Position numbers and translations under genes: made by a program. Positions 17,043-26,031 of a DNA stretch of 64,000 nt are shown here, one piece after another. Where the stretch lies: the NCBI RefSeq assembly GCF_036880405.1, contig NZ_JBAJJM010000007.1, positions 248,001 through 312,000 on the forward strand. The letters are read 5' to 3'. The DNA comes from Mannheimia indoligenes (lineage in GTDB: Bacteria > Pseudomonadota > Gammaproteobacteria > Enterobacterales > Pasteurellaceae). The notes beneath the pieces were generated by a model, which saw only the letters and a program-made list of their open reading frames with translations, searched no databases and was not told the DNA's origin. Every line of letters starts with the position of its first letter. Within the stretch, counting starts at the first letter, position 1.

Positions 17043-17987
17043 ATGAAATTAGTAAAATCATTGTTTGCTGTTGCGATTGCAACAATAAGTCTTACCCAAA
17101 CTACTCACGCTTTTGAAGAACGTGTAGTTGCGTTAGTAAATGATACCCCTGTAATGCAAAGCCAAGTTCAGCGTATGCTTGGCAAGAAAAAAGTAACTGA
17201 AGCCTCTCATCGTGCAGCCGTCGATCAAGTCATTGACGATATGCTTGTACAACAAGCAATGAAAGAGGCTAATGTAAAAATCAGCCCGGCAGCAGTAAAC
17301 CAAGCGGTTGAAAATGTGGCTATCCAGAATGGTATTACCTACGGTCAATTATTAGATGCGTTAGATTATCAAGGTATTACTTTAGAACAATTTAAACGCA
17401 ATATTGCTCAACAAATGGCAATGGAGCAGGTTCGCCATATCAGCATTGGAAAAACCATTCAAGTTGCTCCTCAACAAGTTCAAGCATTAGCAAACGAATT
17501 AATGGCGAAAGATAAAGCTGCGGGTAAATTAAAAACGGTAGTTGGCAAAGAACATCGTGTGAGCCATATTTTGTTAAAAACAAACCCAATTTTAAACGAT
17601 GCTCAAGCCAAAGCGAAATTAAATAGCTTAATTGCCGATATTAACTCTGGCAAAACAACTTTTGAAGAAGCAGCAAAAGCGAATTCTATGGATTACGCAT
17701 CAGGTGCAGACGGTGGTGATTTAGGCTTTAACTTCTTAGAGATCTACGATCCTGCCTTTGCAAAAGTAGCCTCTAAGATGAAAACAAATCAAATTTCTGC
17801 ACCATTTAAATCACAATTTGGTTGGCATACTTTAAAAGTAACCGATATTCGTGAGGGCGATAGAACTGAAGATGCTTACCACCAACGAGCTTACCAGCAA
17901 CTTGTTAATAAACAAGCAGAAGAAGCCTCGAAAGATTGGATTAAAGCATTAAGAAAAACCGCAAATATCCAATACGTTGGTCAATAA
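17043..17987 (+). CDS. surA: Periplasmic chaperone / peptidyl-prolyl isomerase SurA, one-parvulin form
   Basis: SurA escorts unfolded outer-membrane proteins across the periplasm. A signal peptide ends at about residue 23 (TTHA-FEERV). The N-terminal chaperone module with long helices is followed by one parvulin domain (VSHILLKTN to FGWHTLKVTDI, about 177-275) and a C-terminal helix. At 314 residues it is about 115 shorter than E. coli SurA because it has one parvulin domain instead of two, as in other Pasteurellaceae. ksgA follows after a short terminator; surA and ksgA are also close in enterobacteria, where pdxA lies between them. Confidence 0.92.
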   Translation: MKLVKSLFAVAIATISLTQTTHAFEERVVALVNDTPVMQSQVQRMLGKKKVTEASHRAAVDQVIDDMLVQQAMKEANVKISPAAVNQAVENVAIQNGITYGQLLDALDYQGITLEQFKRNIAQQMAMEQVRHISIGKTIQVAPQQVQALANELMAKDKAAGKLKTVVGKEHRVSHILLKTNPILNDAQAKAKLNSLIADINSGKTTFEEAAKANSMDYASGADGGDLGFNFLEIYDPAFAKVASKMKTNQISAPFKSQFGWHTLKVTDIREGDRTEDAYHQRAYQQLVNKQAEEASKDWIKALRKTANIQYVGQ

Positions 17988-18000
17988 TTAAAAAATAACA

Positions 18001-18027
18001 AGAACCTCGCCTAGCGGGGTTCTTTTC
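18001..18027 (+). terminator. Intrinsic terminator after surA
   Basis: AGAACCTCGCCTAGCGGGGTTCT folds into a short GC-rich hairpin followed by TTTCTTATTT, 14 bases after the surA stop and about 20 before rsmA. It should uncouple the two genes at least in part. Confidence 0.75.
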
Positions 18028-18047
18028 TTATTTCAAAAGGGATAATA

Positions 18048-18914
18048 ATGAGTTCACAAAATTCAAAAAAACATTTAGGTCATACCGCTCGTAAACGTTT
18101 CGGGCAAAACTTTTTACACGATATGAATGTCATTCATGGCATTGTGTCAGCAATTAACCCGAAAAAAGACGAATTTTTATTAGAAATTGGTCCGGGTTTA
18201 GCGGCATTAACAGAACCCGTTGCAGAATTAGTTGATAAACTCACTGTAGTGGAAATTGACCGTGATTTGGCTGAACGTTTACGCCACCACCCTTTCTTAA
18301 ATCAAAAATTGACAGTTATTGAGCAAGATGCATTACGTTTTAATTTCCGTGAATATTTTGAAAGCCTAAATTTAGGAAAAGATTCTGTTCGTGTGTTCGG
18401 TAACTTGCCTTACAATATCTCTACGCCATTAATTTTCCACTTATTGACGTTCCACGATCTGATTAAAGATATGCACTTTATGCTACAAAAAGAAGTGGTC
18501 AAACGTTTATGTGCCGCACCAAACAGCAAGGCATACGGCAGATTAACCATTATGGCTCAATATTACTGTCAAGTAATTCCTGTGCTTGAAGTACCGCCGA
18601 CGGCATTTAAACCTGCACCGAAAGTGGATTCAGCCGTTGTACGCTTAATGCCTTACAATCAACTGCCGTATCCTGCTAAAGATGTTTATTGGCTCAACCG
18701 TGTAACCACACAAGCCTTTAACCAACGTCGCAAAACATTACGCAATGCCCTCTCTACTCTCTTTAGTGCAGAACAGTTAGAAGCATTAGGCATTGATTTA
18801 ACTGCTCGTGCAGAGAATCTCACCATTGCCGACTATGTTCGTTTGGCTAACTGGTTATATGAAAATCCACCGGCTATTGATACATCAGAAGAATTAGTTG
18901 ATGAAGATTATTAA
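18048..18914 (+). CDS. rsmA: 16S rRNA (adenine1518-N6/adenine1519-N6)-dimethyltransferase
   Basis: RsmA (KsgA) dimethylates A1518 and A1519 in helix 45 of 16S rRNA, a late checkpoint of 30S assembly. The 288-residue protein has the family N-terminus KRFGQNFLHD, the S-adenosylmethionine loop LEIGPGLAALTE (about 41-52), the acidic VVEIDRD, and the catalytic NLPYNIS motif near 122-128. The C-terminal domain with QAFNQRRKTLRNAL is typical. The ATG follows AGGGATAATA. A paired uptake-signal terminator separates it from the convergent upp gene. Confidence 0.97.
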   Translation: MSSQNSKKHLGHTARKRFGQNFLHDMNVIHGIVSAINPKKDEFLLEIGPGLAALTEPVAELVDKLTVVEIDRDLAERLRHHPFLNQKLTVIEQDALRFNFREYFESLNLGKDSVRVFGNLPYNISTPLIFHLLTFHDLIKDMHFMLQKEVVKRLCAAPNSKAYGRLTIMAQYYCQVIPVLEVPPTAFKPAPKVDSAVVRLMPYNQLPYPAKDVYWLNRVTTQAFNQRRKTLRNALSTLFSAEQLEALGIDLTARAENLTIADYVRLANWLYENPPAIDTSEELVDEDY

Positions 18915-18925
18915 AAAGTAAAACA

Positions 18926-18972
18926 ACAAGCGGTCATATTGAGTAAAAAATTTACAAAATATGACCGCTTGT
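18926..18972. terminator. Uptake-signal inverted repeat between rsmA and upp
   Basis: ACAAGCGGTCATATT pairs with its complement ending in ACCGCTTGT, leaving an A/T-rich loop. It lies between converging genes and can act in both directions; a TATTTTAT stretch follows on the plus strand. Confidence 0.7.
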
Positions 18973-18994
18973 ATTTTATATGGCAATTTAAAAA

Positions 18995-19624
18995 CTATTT
19001 CGTACCGAAAATTTTATCACCGGCATCGCCTAAGCCTGGAATGATATATCCTTTTTCGTTTAAGTGGCTATCAATTGATGCAGTGTAGAGTTCCACATCA
19101 GGGTGTGCTTCTTCCAGCACTTTAATCCCTTCTGGGGCAGCAACTAATACTAATACTTTGATGTGTTTACAGCCTGCTTTTTTCAGTAGATCAATAGTTG
19201 CAACCATTGAACCGCCCGTTGCTAACATTGGGTCTGTAATAATAGCTAAACGTTCAGCTACATCATTCGCTAATTTTGAAAAATATGGAACAGGTTTTAG
19301 CGTTTCTTCATCACGGTAAATCCCAACCACACTGATTCTGGCACTTGGAATATGTTCCAACACACCGTCCATCATCCCCAAACCCGCACGCAAAATTGGC
19401 ACAACAGTAACTTTTTTGCCTTTAATTCGCTCGACAGGAATTGTATTACCGCTCCAGCCGTTAATTTCGACTGTTTCCATTTCTAAATCTTTGGTTGCTT
19501 CGTAAGTTAAAAGACTGCCAATTTCGTTGGCTAACTCACGGAAATCTTTTGTGCTGATTTCCGCCTCACGCATTAAACCTAATTTATGTTTTACCAGTGG
19601 GTGTTTTACTTCAACAATTTTCAT
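18995..19624 (-). CDS. upp: Uracil phosphoribosyltransferase
   Basis: Upp salvages uracil by joining it to PRPP to give UMP. The 209-residue length is standard. The PRPP-binding loop ITDPMLATGGSMVATI is at about 126-141, and the C-terminal uracil-binding segment YIIPGLGDAGDKIFGT is intact. It begins 23 bases after the fadD stop on the same strand, so it may be the last gene of the rpoE-rse-fadD transcript. The usual partner uraA is not present here. Confidence 0.97.
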   Translation of the reverse strand: MKIVEVKHPLVKHKLGLMREAEISTKDFRELANEIGSLLTYEATKDLEMETVEINGWSGNTIPVERIKGKKVTVVPILRAGLGMMDGVLEHIPSARISVVGIYRDEETLKPVPYFSKLANDVAERLAIITDPMLATGGSMVATIDLLKKAGCKHIKVLVLVAAPEGIKVLEEAHPDVELYTASIDSHLNEKGYIIPGLGDAGDKIFGTK

Positions 19625-19647
19625 TGTAAGCTCCTTAATTAAATAAT

Positions 19648-21339
19648 TTAAGTGTTATTAACCGTTGATTTTGCTAATTCTTCATCTCTTAATACACGGC
19701 GAAGAATTTTACCAACATTACTTTTTGGTAGTTCATCTCTAAACTCAATATCACGTGGAATTTTATAGCCCGTTAGGAATTGGCGACAGTAACTACGAAG
19801 TTCATCACGGGTTAAACTTTCATCTTTTTTCGTTACAAAAATTTTAATACTTTCGCCAGAAGCTTCACTCGGTATACCAATAGCAACGACTTCATTCACT
19901 TTAGGATTTTGTGAAATCACCTCTTCAATTTCGGTTGGATAAACGTTAAAACCGGATACGATGATCATATCTTTTTTGCGATCGACAATGCGTAAATTGA
20001 GATCTTCACCCATTACGACAATATCGCCTGTTGCCATCCAACCGTCTTTTAATACTTGAGCAGTATCTTCAGGACGATTCCAATAACCTTGCATTACTTG
20101 AGGACCTTTAACCAATAGCTCTCCTCTTTCACCAAGTGGGAGTTCGTTACCTTCATCATCTACAATGCGGATATCCGTATTGGGTACAGGCACGCCAATT
20201 GAACCTGAATATTCCACAGAATCACTTCGTGTTGCGGAAATAAGTGGTGAACATTCTGTCATTCCGTAACCTTCAATAATGTGGCACCCTGTCAAATCGT
20301 GCCAACGTTTTGCTACATTAGACTGAATAGCCGCTCCTCCACCCACACTGAGTTTCAAATTTGAGAAATCCACCTCTTTAAATGCTTCATTATTGAGTAA
20401 GGCGTTAAATAATGTATTCACACCCGTAATAATTGATACTCTATATTTTTTCAGCTCTTTAATGAAACCAGGAATATCACGAGGGTTAGTAATTAATAAG
20501 CCTGTAATACCTAGTTCAAGGAATAATAAGCAGTTTAAAGATAACGCAAGAACGTGATAAAGCGGTAAAGGTACTGTACCAATTAAGTTTGGCGAATTTT
20601 TCAATAAAGGATCAACAATCCATTTTGCCTGCATCATATTTGCAATTAAGTTTTGATGCGTTAGCATTGCCCCTTTCGCTACGCCTGTTGTACCGCCCGT
20701 GTATTGTAAAAAGGCAAGATCGCTACTTACAATATTCGGTTTGACATATTGTCTTTGTTTGCCAATACTTAATGCTTCCCTAAAGCTGACAGCGTGAGGT
20801 AACTTATATTTAGGCACTAATTTTTTAATATATTTAACCACGAAATTAACTAAAGTACGTTTACCAAATGAGAGCTGGTCTCCCATTCTGGTTAAAATAA
20901 CGTGTTTAATATTTGTGTTGAACACCACCTTTTCTAAAGTAGCCGCAAAGTTGGAGACAATCACAATCGCCTTTGCTCCGCTATCGTTAAGCTGATGCTC
21001 TAATTCACGCGGTGTATAAAGCGGATTAACGTTTACTACTATCAATCCGGCACGCAATGCTCCAAATAATGCAATCGGATATTGCAATAAATTCGGCATC
21101 ATTAATGCAATACGATCGCCTTTTTGTAAACGTAATTCATTTTGCAAATAAGCAGCGAAAGAACGGCTGCGTTCTTCTAATTTGCGAAAAGTCAGAATTT
21201 GCCCCATATTAATATAAGCTGGAATATCCGGGTGGCGTTTTATTGCCGCTTCAAACATCTCAACCAGCGATTCATATTGATTCGTTTCAATTGTTTTTGG
21301 CGAATAGGGAGGGTAATTCTTAAACCATATTTTTTCCAT
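19648..21339 (-). CDS. fadD: Long-chain fatty acid-CoA ligase
   Basis: FadD activates fatty acids to acyl-CoA at the inner face of the cytoplasmic membrane. The 563-residue protein has the ATP-binding P-loop YTGGTTGVAKGA near residue 214, the adenylate motif YGMTECSP near 360, the hinge TGDIV near 442 and the fatty-acid signature around GWMATGDIVVMGEDLNLRIVDR. The start lies nine bases after the rseC stop, an unusual position: fadD is attached to the sigma-E operon. In Pasteurellaceae, which generally lack full beta-oxidation, it probably feeds exogenous fatty acids into phospholipids; this is inference. Confidence 0.94.
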   Translation of the reverse strand: MEKIWFKNYPPYSPKTIETNQYESLVEMFEAAIKRHPDIPAYINMGQILTFRKLEERSRSFAAYLQNELRLQKGDRIALMMPNLLQYPIALFGALRAGLIVVNVNPLYTPRELEHQLNDSGAKAIVIVSNFAATLEKVVFNTNIKHVILTRMGDQLSFGKRTLVNFVVKYIKKLVPKYKLPHAVSFREALSIGKQRQYVKPNIVSSDLAFLQYTGGTTGVAKGAMLTHQNLIANMMQAKWIVDPLLKNSPNLIGTVPLPLYHVLALSLNCLLFLELGITGLLITNPRDIPGFIKELKKYRVSIITGVNTLFNALLNNEAFKEVDFSNLKLSVGGGAAIQSNVAKRWHDLTGCHIIEGYGMTECSPLISATRSDSVEYSGSIGVPVPNTDIRIVDDEGNELPLGERGELLVKGPQVMQGYWNRPEDTAQVLKDGWMATGDIVVMGEDLNLRIVDRKKDMIIVSGFNVYPTEIEEVISQNPKVNEVVAIGIPSEASGESIKIFVTKKDESLTRDELRSYCRQFLTGYKIPRDIEFRDELPKSNVGKILRRVLRDEELAKSTVNNT

Positions 21340-21348
21340 TCTAGTCTC

Positions 21349-21780
21349 CTAAACCTTACCTAAAAAAATAGGCGAAAAATTTACTTGCTGACTGCGTTTA
21401 TCAATAAATTTTTTTACAGCCCAGAAACTGATTCCTGTAAAAAGCAACATTACAAACAAAACAATAAGTTCATTTGCAAAAAATTGTGAAAATCCGACCG
21501 CTGTTATAATTAAAATAAATAGCGGAATGCCATAAATTAGAAAGACACTTTTTAATAATGTATTTTCAGCTAAACCTAACTGAATTTTATCACCCACATT
21601 TAACGGTTCATCAACCGCGATGCGAAAACGTGGTGCTATTTTTTCACCAGCTAACGCTGATAATGCTTTTGTACCACAAGCGACCTTTGACGCACAACCG
21701 CCACAGCCACTTTTTGCATAGCATTGCACAATAGCAATACCATTACGGTATTCCACAACAGTCGCTTCTTCTACTATCAT
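21349..21780 (-). CDS. rseC: RseC family sigma-E operon protein
   Basis: RseC is an inner-membrane protein of the sigma-E operon, linked in E. coli to SoxR reduction and thiamine metabolism. This 143-residue protein shows the family's cysteine cluster near the N-terminus (YAKSGCGGCASKVACG, about 22-36) and two membrane helices at about 77-93 and 99-117. Its ATG overlaps the rseB stop (ATGA), so translation is coupled. fadD starts nine bases after its stop. Confidence 0.9.
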   Translation of the reverse strand: MIVEEATVVEYRNGIAIVQCYAKSGCGGCASKVACGTKALSALAGEKIAPRFRIAVDEPLNVGDKIQLGLAENTLLKSVFLIYGIPLFILIITAVGFSQFFANELIVLFVMLLFTGISFWAVKKFIDKRSQQVNFSPIFLGKV

Positions 21781-22760
21781 TGAGAAGCTCCTTCTCTAAA
21801 TTGAATGTTTGCCAAAATGTGCTTAGCCGCTTCTAACGGCACATCGCCAATAATCACAATATCTTTATCATTGATTGTCTGATTTAAAACGGTTAATTTG
21901 CCTTGCTGTCCGGCATAGTCATCAAAATTAACACCTTGACTCGGCATTACATAAATCGTAAAACTCAATAAACCATCGCTATATAAACGGCTATCCACAT
22001 ATTCACTGTCAAACTGATAAGCTGCTCCGCTTACTGTTTGGTTCTTAACCAATCGAAAACCTGTCGGTAACTCGTTCACATCCCAGTTATAAGGCGATTT
22101 TATCTCTTCTTTTTGAGTAGAGGTTAATGTTGGTAGCATTAAAACATCAATTGCATTAGCAATCATCGCAATTTCTTGAGATTGGTAAAGCTGTAACACT
22201 CGAAATTCTTCTAACACTACATTATCTTCATTTTGCAGCTGGCTTTTTAGCAATAAATTGGTCTCTTCATCAATCCAAAGCGTGTAAGAATAGCGGAAAT
22301 TATCTTTTGGCAAAATACGAATAACTTTCGCTATTCTATCCGAAATACGATCTTTACCCGCATCTAAGAATACATAGCCGTTTAAGTGATGATAATCAGC
22401 GTAAATGACATTGGGAAGGTTATCTAAAATATAGGAACTGTTTAAACTAAAAGGACGGAAGTTGTATCCTAAATAGCTAACATTGCTATCTTTCAGGATA
22501 ATTTCTTCTCGATTGTGATCTAGATTTAATAATTGAGCATACTCTTTATCATTAACAAAGGCGTGGCGTAACCGAAAAGATTCTATGCCTGTATTTTGCT
22601 GAAGAATATAGAGTAATTCGTAATTTGATTTTTTATGAGCTTCAGTCATTGAAGATAAATACAGCAAAGGCGTTTTAATTCCTGTATCTGCCAACGCAAA
22701 AGCGGAACAAGCGAAAATAGCTATGAACATCAAAAAATATTTTTTTATCTTAATAAACAT
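21777..22760 (-). CDS. rseB: Sigma-E factor regulatory protein RseB (MucB)
   Basis: RseB is a periplasmic protein that binds the periplasmic part of RseA and shields it from the DegS protease, and it senses mislocalised lipopolysaccharide or lipoproteins. It has a signal peptide (FLMFIAIFACSAFALA) and the two-domain MucB/RseB fold can be followed through LSSMTEAHKKSNYELLYILQ and LPTGFRLVK. I start at the ATG at 22760 (327 residues); an in-frame TTG at 22778 is less likely. It is coupled to rseC by an overlap. The 158-base gap to rseA is unusually wide and contains a terminator-like hairpin. Confidence 0.88.
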   Translation of the reverse strand: MFIKIKKYFLMFIAIFACSAFALADTGIKTPLLYLSSMTEAHKKSNYELLYILQQNTGIESFRLRHAFVNDKEYAQLLNLDHNREEIILKDSNVSYLGYNFRPFSLNSSYILDNLPNVIYADYHHLNGYVFLDAGKDRISDRIAKVIRILPKDNFRYSYTLWIDEETNLLLKSQLQNEDNVVLEEFRVLQLYQSQEIAMIANAIDVLMLPTLTSTQKEEIKSPYNWDVNELPTGFRLVKNQTVSGAAYQFDSEYVDSRLYSDGLLSFTIYVMPSQGVNFDDYAGQQGKLTVLNQTINDKDIVIIGDVPLEAAKHILANIQFREGASQ

Positions 22761-22865
22761 ATTTATTCTCAAAACCAAATTAAACTGATTTATTCTATCA
22801 AAAATTTTAAATCATTTCGCTATTTGTGAGTAATTTCTTGTTTTTTCGCTACATTTACATACAAA

Positions 22866-22898
22866 AAACCACATAATTATCAATTAATTATGTGGTTT
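22866..22898 (-). terminator. Terminator-like hairpin between rseA and rseB
   Basis: On the minus strand a 14-bp stem (AAACCACATAATTA with its complement) is followed directly by TTTTTTG. It lies in the gap after rseA and before rseB, inside what is a continuous operon in E. coli, so it would lower expression of rseB and everything downstream relative to rpoE-rseA. Confidence 0.7.
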
Positions 22899-22918
22899 CT
22901 TACTTACCTTAATCTATC

Positions 22919-23530
22919 TTATCTATTTTGCTGTTCTACTTGATTTGAAGAAGTTTTAGCCTTCTGTTTTTCTTCTTCTGATAAAGTTACACCTTGTACT
23001 GTATTTGTACGACGTTGTAGCTCGTGATTTTCTAGTAACGCATTGATTTTACGTTGCTGAAGCTCTAATTGCTCAGCAGTTGGCTGATCTTTCGCCGGTG
23101 CATTATAACTTACCGCTTCAACAGAATTACTGAAAGGTAAAGTTTGCAATACAGGCTGAGTTTGAGCCACTTCATTATTAGCGTTAAATGAATTTACACC
23201 AAATACAGCAACTAAACAGACTGAAGCAGCAACACCTGCTTGTAAGAGTGGAGTACCCCAACGTTTAAGTTTAAGTAATAAACCTTTTGGTTTTTCCACA
23301 TTTGCTTGAGATTCAATTTCTTCATTTTCAAGCAATGCTTCCATTTCCGCAGAAAAATCCGCACCTAAGATGATTTCATCACCTTGCATCACATTACGAA
23401 TGGTGTGATAACTAGCCCATTTTTGCTGTAATTCAGGGCTATTGGTTAAGGTTTCTACAAACTCTTTATCAACATCTTGCCCGTCCATATAAGCAGAAAG
23501 GTATTCGTGTTGAGTAATGCGTTGTTGCAT
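22919..23530 (-). CDS. rseA: Anti-sigma-E factor RseA (MucA)
   Basis: RseA is the single-pass inner-membrane anti-sigma factor that sequesters sigma-E until cleaved by DegS and RseP. The N-terminal cytoplasmic domain (QHEYLSAYMDGQDVDKEFV; WASYHTIRNVMQGD) matches the family. One membrane helix is at about 93-112 (LLQAGVAASVCLVAVFGVNS), and a Gln-rich periplasmic tail follows. The start is the ATG at 23530 preceded by GGAG (203 residues); the upstream TTG is not needed. rpoE ends about 47 bases before it. Confidence 0.92.
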   Translation of the reverse strand: MQQRITQHEYLSAYMDGQDVDKEFVETLTNSPELQQKWASYHTIRNVMQGDEIILGADFSAEMEALLENEEIESQANVEKPKGLLLKLKRWGTPLLQAGVAASVCLVAVFGVNSFNANNEVAQTQPVLQTLPFSNSVEAVSYNAPAKDQPTAEQLELQQRKINALLENHELQRRTNTVQGVTLSEEEKQKAKTSSNQVEQQNR

Positions 23531-23577
23531 AATCGACTCCAATGATTTTTGAGATTTTTTAAAACTATTTATTTGAT

Positions 23578-24150
23578 TTACTGTATAAGTGGATTAATTT
23601 TTGCATCAATTGCTTCCCTTGCACGGAAAATACGTGAACGTACTGTTCCTACAGGGCACTCCATCACTTCTGCAATTTCTTCGTAACTTAAACCTTCTAA
23701 TTCTCTTAAACGAATTGCAGTTTTAAGCTCATCAGGTAAATTTTCAATCGTATCAAATACGACTTTCTTTAATTCTTCGGATAGCACCAAATTTTCAGGT
23801 GTATCACTTTCACGAAGCTGAGTACCAACATCATAGCTTTCGGCATCTTCGGCTAAAATATCTTCTTTCGGAGGTCTTCTGCCTAATGAAGTTAAATGAT
23901 TTTTTGCAGTATTAACCGCAATACGGTAAAGCCAAGTGTAAAAAGCACTTTCCCCACGAAATGATTCTAAGGAACGATAGGCTTTAATAAAAGATTCTTG
24001 CACAATGTCTGGAATATCATCTCTTGCAACATAGCGAGTAAGCAAACCGGCTACCCTGTTTTGATAACGTACTACAAGTAAATTAAATGCTTTTTTATCA
24101 CCTTTTTGTGCTTTTTCGACTAATTCTTGGTCGGTGATTTGTTCGCTCAA
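23578..24150 (-). CDS. rpoE: RNA polymerase sigma-E factor
   Basis: This 190-residue ECF sigma factor directs the envelope stress response. Region 2 (ARDDIPDIVQESFIKAYRSL and SAFYTWLYRIAVNTAKN) and region 4 (LEGLSYEEIAEVMECPVG then TVRSRIFRAREAI) are very close to E. coli RpoE. The start codon is TTG at 24150, supported by AGGAGAG seven bases upstream and by the match to the E. coli N-terminus MSEQLTDQ. A sigma-E-type promoter lies upstream, so the gene is probably autoregulated. rseA, rseB and rseC follow. Confidence 0.96.
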   Translation of the reverse strand: MSEQITDQELVEKAQKGDKKAFNLLVVRYQNRVAGLLTRYVARDDIPDIVQESFIKAYRSLESFRGESAFYTWLYRIAVNTAKNHLTSLGRRPPKEDILAEDAESYDVGTQLRESDTPENLVLSEELKKVVFDTIENLPDELKTAIRLRELEGLSYEEIAEVMECPVGTVRSRIFRAREAIDAKINPLIQ

Positions 24151-24194
24151 CTGCGGACTCTCCTAATAAATGTGTCATTTCCATTGCACACTTC

Positions 24195-24223
24195 TTTAGT
24201 GTGTGCTTTTTTCTAAAAGTTCC
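24195..24223 (-). promoter_or_regulatory. Sigma-E promoter of rpoE (autoregulation)
   Basis: On the minus strand GGAACTT is a perfect -35, followed after exactly 16 bases by ACTAA (consensus TCTGA). A GCACAC/GTGTGC inverted repeat spans the -10. It lies about 45-70 bases before the TTG start of rpoE. Confidence 0.7.
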
Positions 24224-24275
24224 AACTAATGCGGAAAATTTTCTGATCTTTTTGATTTTTTGATAAAAACAAATA

Positions 24276-24333
24276 ACAAGCGGTCGGATTTTAGCGAAAT
24301 TTTGCAAAAATTTCAAAAAATCCGACCGCTTGT
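24276..24333. terminator. Uptake-signal inverted repeat between leuA and rpoE
   Basis: ACAAGCGGTCGGATTTT and its complement AAAATCCGACCGCTTGT, each with a full uptake-signal tail, form a long hairpin just after the leuA stop and upstream of the rpoE promoter. It should isolate the two transcription units. Confidence 0.7.
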
Positions 24334-24381
24334 ATCGCCTTTGAAAAGGACTAATTGCAATTTACTCTACTTTATTATTTC

Positions 24382-25926
24382 TCATTTCTTCGCTTTTAAA
24401 TCCGCTACTTTTTGTGAACGGTAAATCGCATTGATGGCGTGAATTAACGCTCTTGCCGAGCTTTCTACGATATCTGTCGCCAAGCCCACACCGTGGAATT
24501 TTCTGCCTTCATATTCCACCACAATATCCACCTGCCCTAAGGCTTCTGCTCCTTCTCCTTTTGCGGTTAAGTTATAGTGCGACATTTTAAGCTCCATCCC
24601 CACAATATTCATAATTGCATTGTAAGTTGCTTCAACCGGACCATTACCGCCTTGCGAAGTTGCACTTTGACGAACACCGTCTAGTTCTACCTGCACAAAT
24701 GCAGATGCCGGCAAACCGCTAATCAGCTGAGTCGTAATCACATCCAGTTTTAATCTGTTTTCTTCGCCTTGTTGCATATCAATAAAAGCAAGAGCTTCTA
24801 AATCATAATCAAAAACTTGTCCTTTTTTATCAGCAAGCTCTAGGAAAGCTTCATAGAGTTTATCTAAATCATAATCCGCTTCGGTATAGCCCATATCCGC
24901 CATATGTCCTTTTACCGCTGCACGACCTGAACGAGCGGTTAAGTTTAACTTCTCTTTCTTCAAGCCAATGGTTTCCGGAGACATAATTTCGTAGGTATTT
25001 TTGTTTTTCAGCATACCGTCTTGGTGAATACCTGATGAGTGAGCGAACGCATTGCTGCCTACAATCGCTTTATTCGGCTGAATTGGCATATTACAAAGCT
25101 GGCTCACCATTTGGCTCACACGATGAATTTCTTGGGTGTTGATACGAGTATCCACGCCCAAGAATTCTTGACGGGTTTTAATCACCATTACCACTTCTTC
25201 CAATGCCGTATTCCCTGCACGTTCACCAATACCGTTAATGGTACATTCGATCTGTCTTGCCCCATTTTGGATTGCGGTTAAAGAGTTCGCTGTTGCCATT
25301 CCTAAATCGTTATGACAATGTACAGAAACGATTGCTTTATCGATATTCGGCACACGGTTCATCACTTGGTGGATAATGTTTCCATACTCATTCGGCAAGC
25401 AGAAACCAACCGTATCCGGAATATTCACGGTGGTCGCCCCTGCGTTGATTGCAGCTTCTACAATACGGCAGATGTTATCAATCCCTGTACGACCTGCATC
25501 TTCACACGAAAACTCGACATCATCGGTATAGCCACGAGCACGTTTTACTGCTGCCACTGCCATTTCCACTACATCATCAAATGAACGCTTTAATTTTGCT
25601 TCAACGTGCAATGCCGAGCTAGCAATAAAGGTGTGAATACGGAAAGCTTCTGCAACTTTTAAGGCTTCATAAGCAGCATCAATATCTTTTGGTACAGCTC
25701 GAGAAAGTGCCGCCACACGGCTGTTTTTGATATGACGAGCAATCGTTTGTACCGATTCAAAATCCCCTGATGATGAAACAGGGAAACCTACCTCCATAAC
25801 ATCCACACCTAAACGCTCCAACGCGAGTGCAATTTGTAATTTTTCTTTTACCGTTAAACTCGCTTTTAGAGATTGTTCGCCATCACGTAAGGTGGTGTCA
25901 AAAATAATAATGTTATTGTTGCTCAT
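24382..25926 (-). CDS. leuA: 2-isopropylmalate synthase
   Basis: LeuA condenses acetyl-CoA with 2-oxoisovalerate, the first committed step to leucine, and is inhibited by leucine. The 514-residue protein has the catalytic TIM-barrel with DTTLRDGEQS (10-19) and the metal-binding VHCHNDLGMATAN near 200, and a complete C-terminal regulatory domain (from about 390) that binds leucine. leuBCD do not follow; it is a single-gene unit ended by a paired uptake signal. A leucine-rich leader peptide and terminator lie upstream, pointing to attenuation. Confidence 0.97.
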   Translation of the reverse strand: MSNNNIIIFDTTLRDGEQSLKASLTVKEKLQIALALERLGVDVMEVGFPVSSSGDFESVQTIARHIKNSRVAALSRAVPKDIDAAYEALKVAEAFRIHTFIASSALHVEAKLKRSFDDVVEMAVAAVKRARGYTDDVEFSCEDAGRTGIDNICRIVEAAINAGATTVNIPDTVGFCLPNEYGNIIHQVMNRVPNIDKAIVSVHCHNDLGMATANSLTAIQNGARQIECTINGIGERAGNTALEEVVMVIKTRQEFLGVDTRINTQEIHRVSQMVSQLCNMPIQPNKAIVGSNAFAHSSGIHQDGMLKNKNTYEIMSPETIGLKKEKLNLTARSGRAAVKGHMADMGYTEADYDLDKLYEAFLELADKKGQVFDYDLEALAFIDMQQGEENRLKLDVITTQLISGLPASAFVQVELDGVRQSATSQGGNGPVEATYNAIMNIVGMELKMSHYNLTAKGEGAEALGQVDIVVEYEGRKFHGVGLATDIVESSARALIHAINAIYRSQKVADLKAKK

Positions 25927-25963
25927 AATAAAACCTTCATTTTATTGGGATAAATTATTGGGA

Positions 25964-25993
25964 TAAAAAAAGCCCGCATTTTAAGTGCGGGCA
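25964..25993 (-). terminator. Attenuator terminator of leuA
   Basis: On the minus strand GCCCGCACTTAAAATGCGGGC is followed directly by TTTTTTT. It lies between the leader peptide and leuA, about 40 bases before the leuA start, where transcription would stop when leucyl-tRNA is plentiful. Confidence 0.85.
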
Positions 25994-26031
25994 AGAATGT
26001 GGATAGTCCATTTACTTTTTCCAACCAATCT

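Noticed and set aside
22761..22778. TTG start for rseB
   Set aside because: The ATG at 22760 begins a normal signal peptide and has similar or better spacing to a GAGA sequence.
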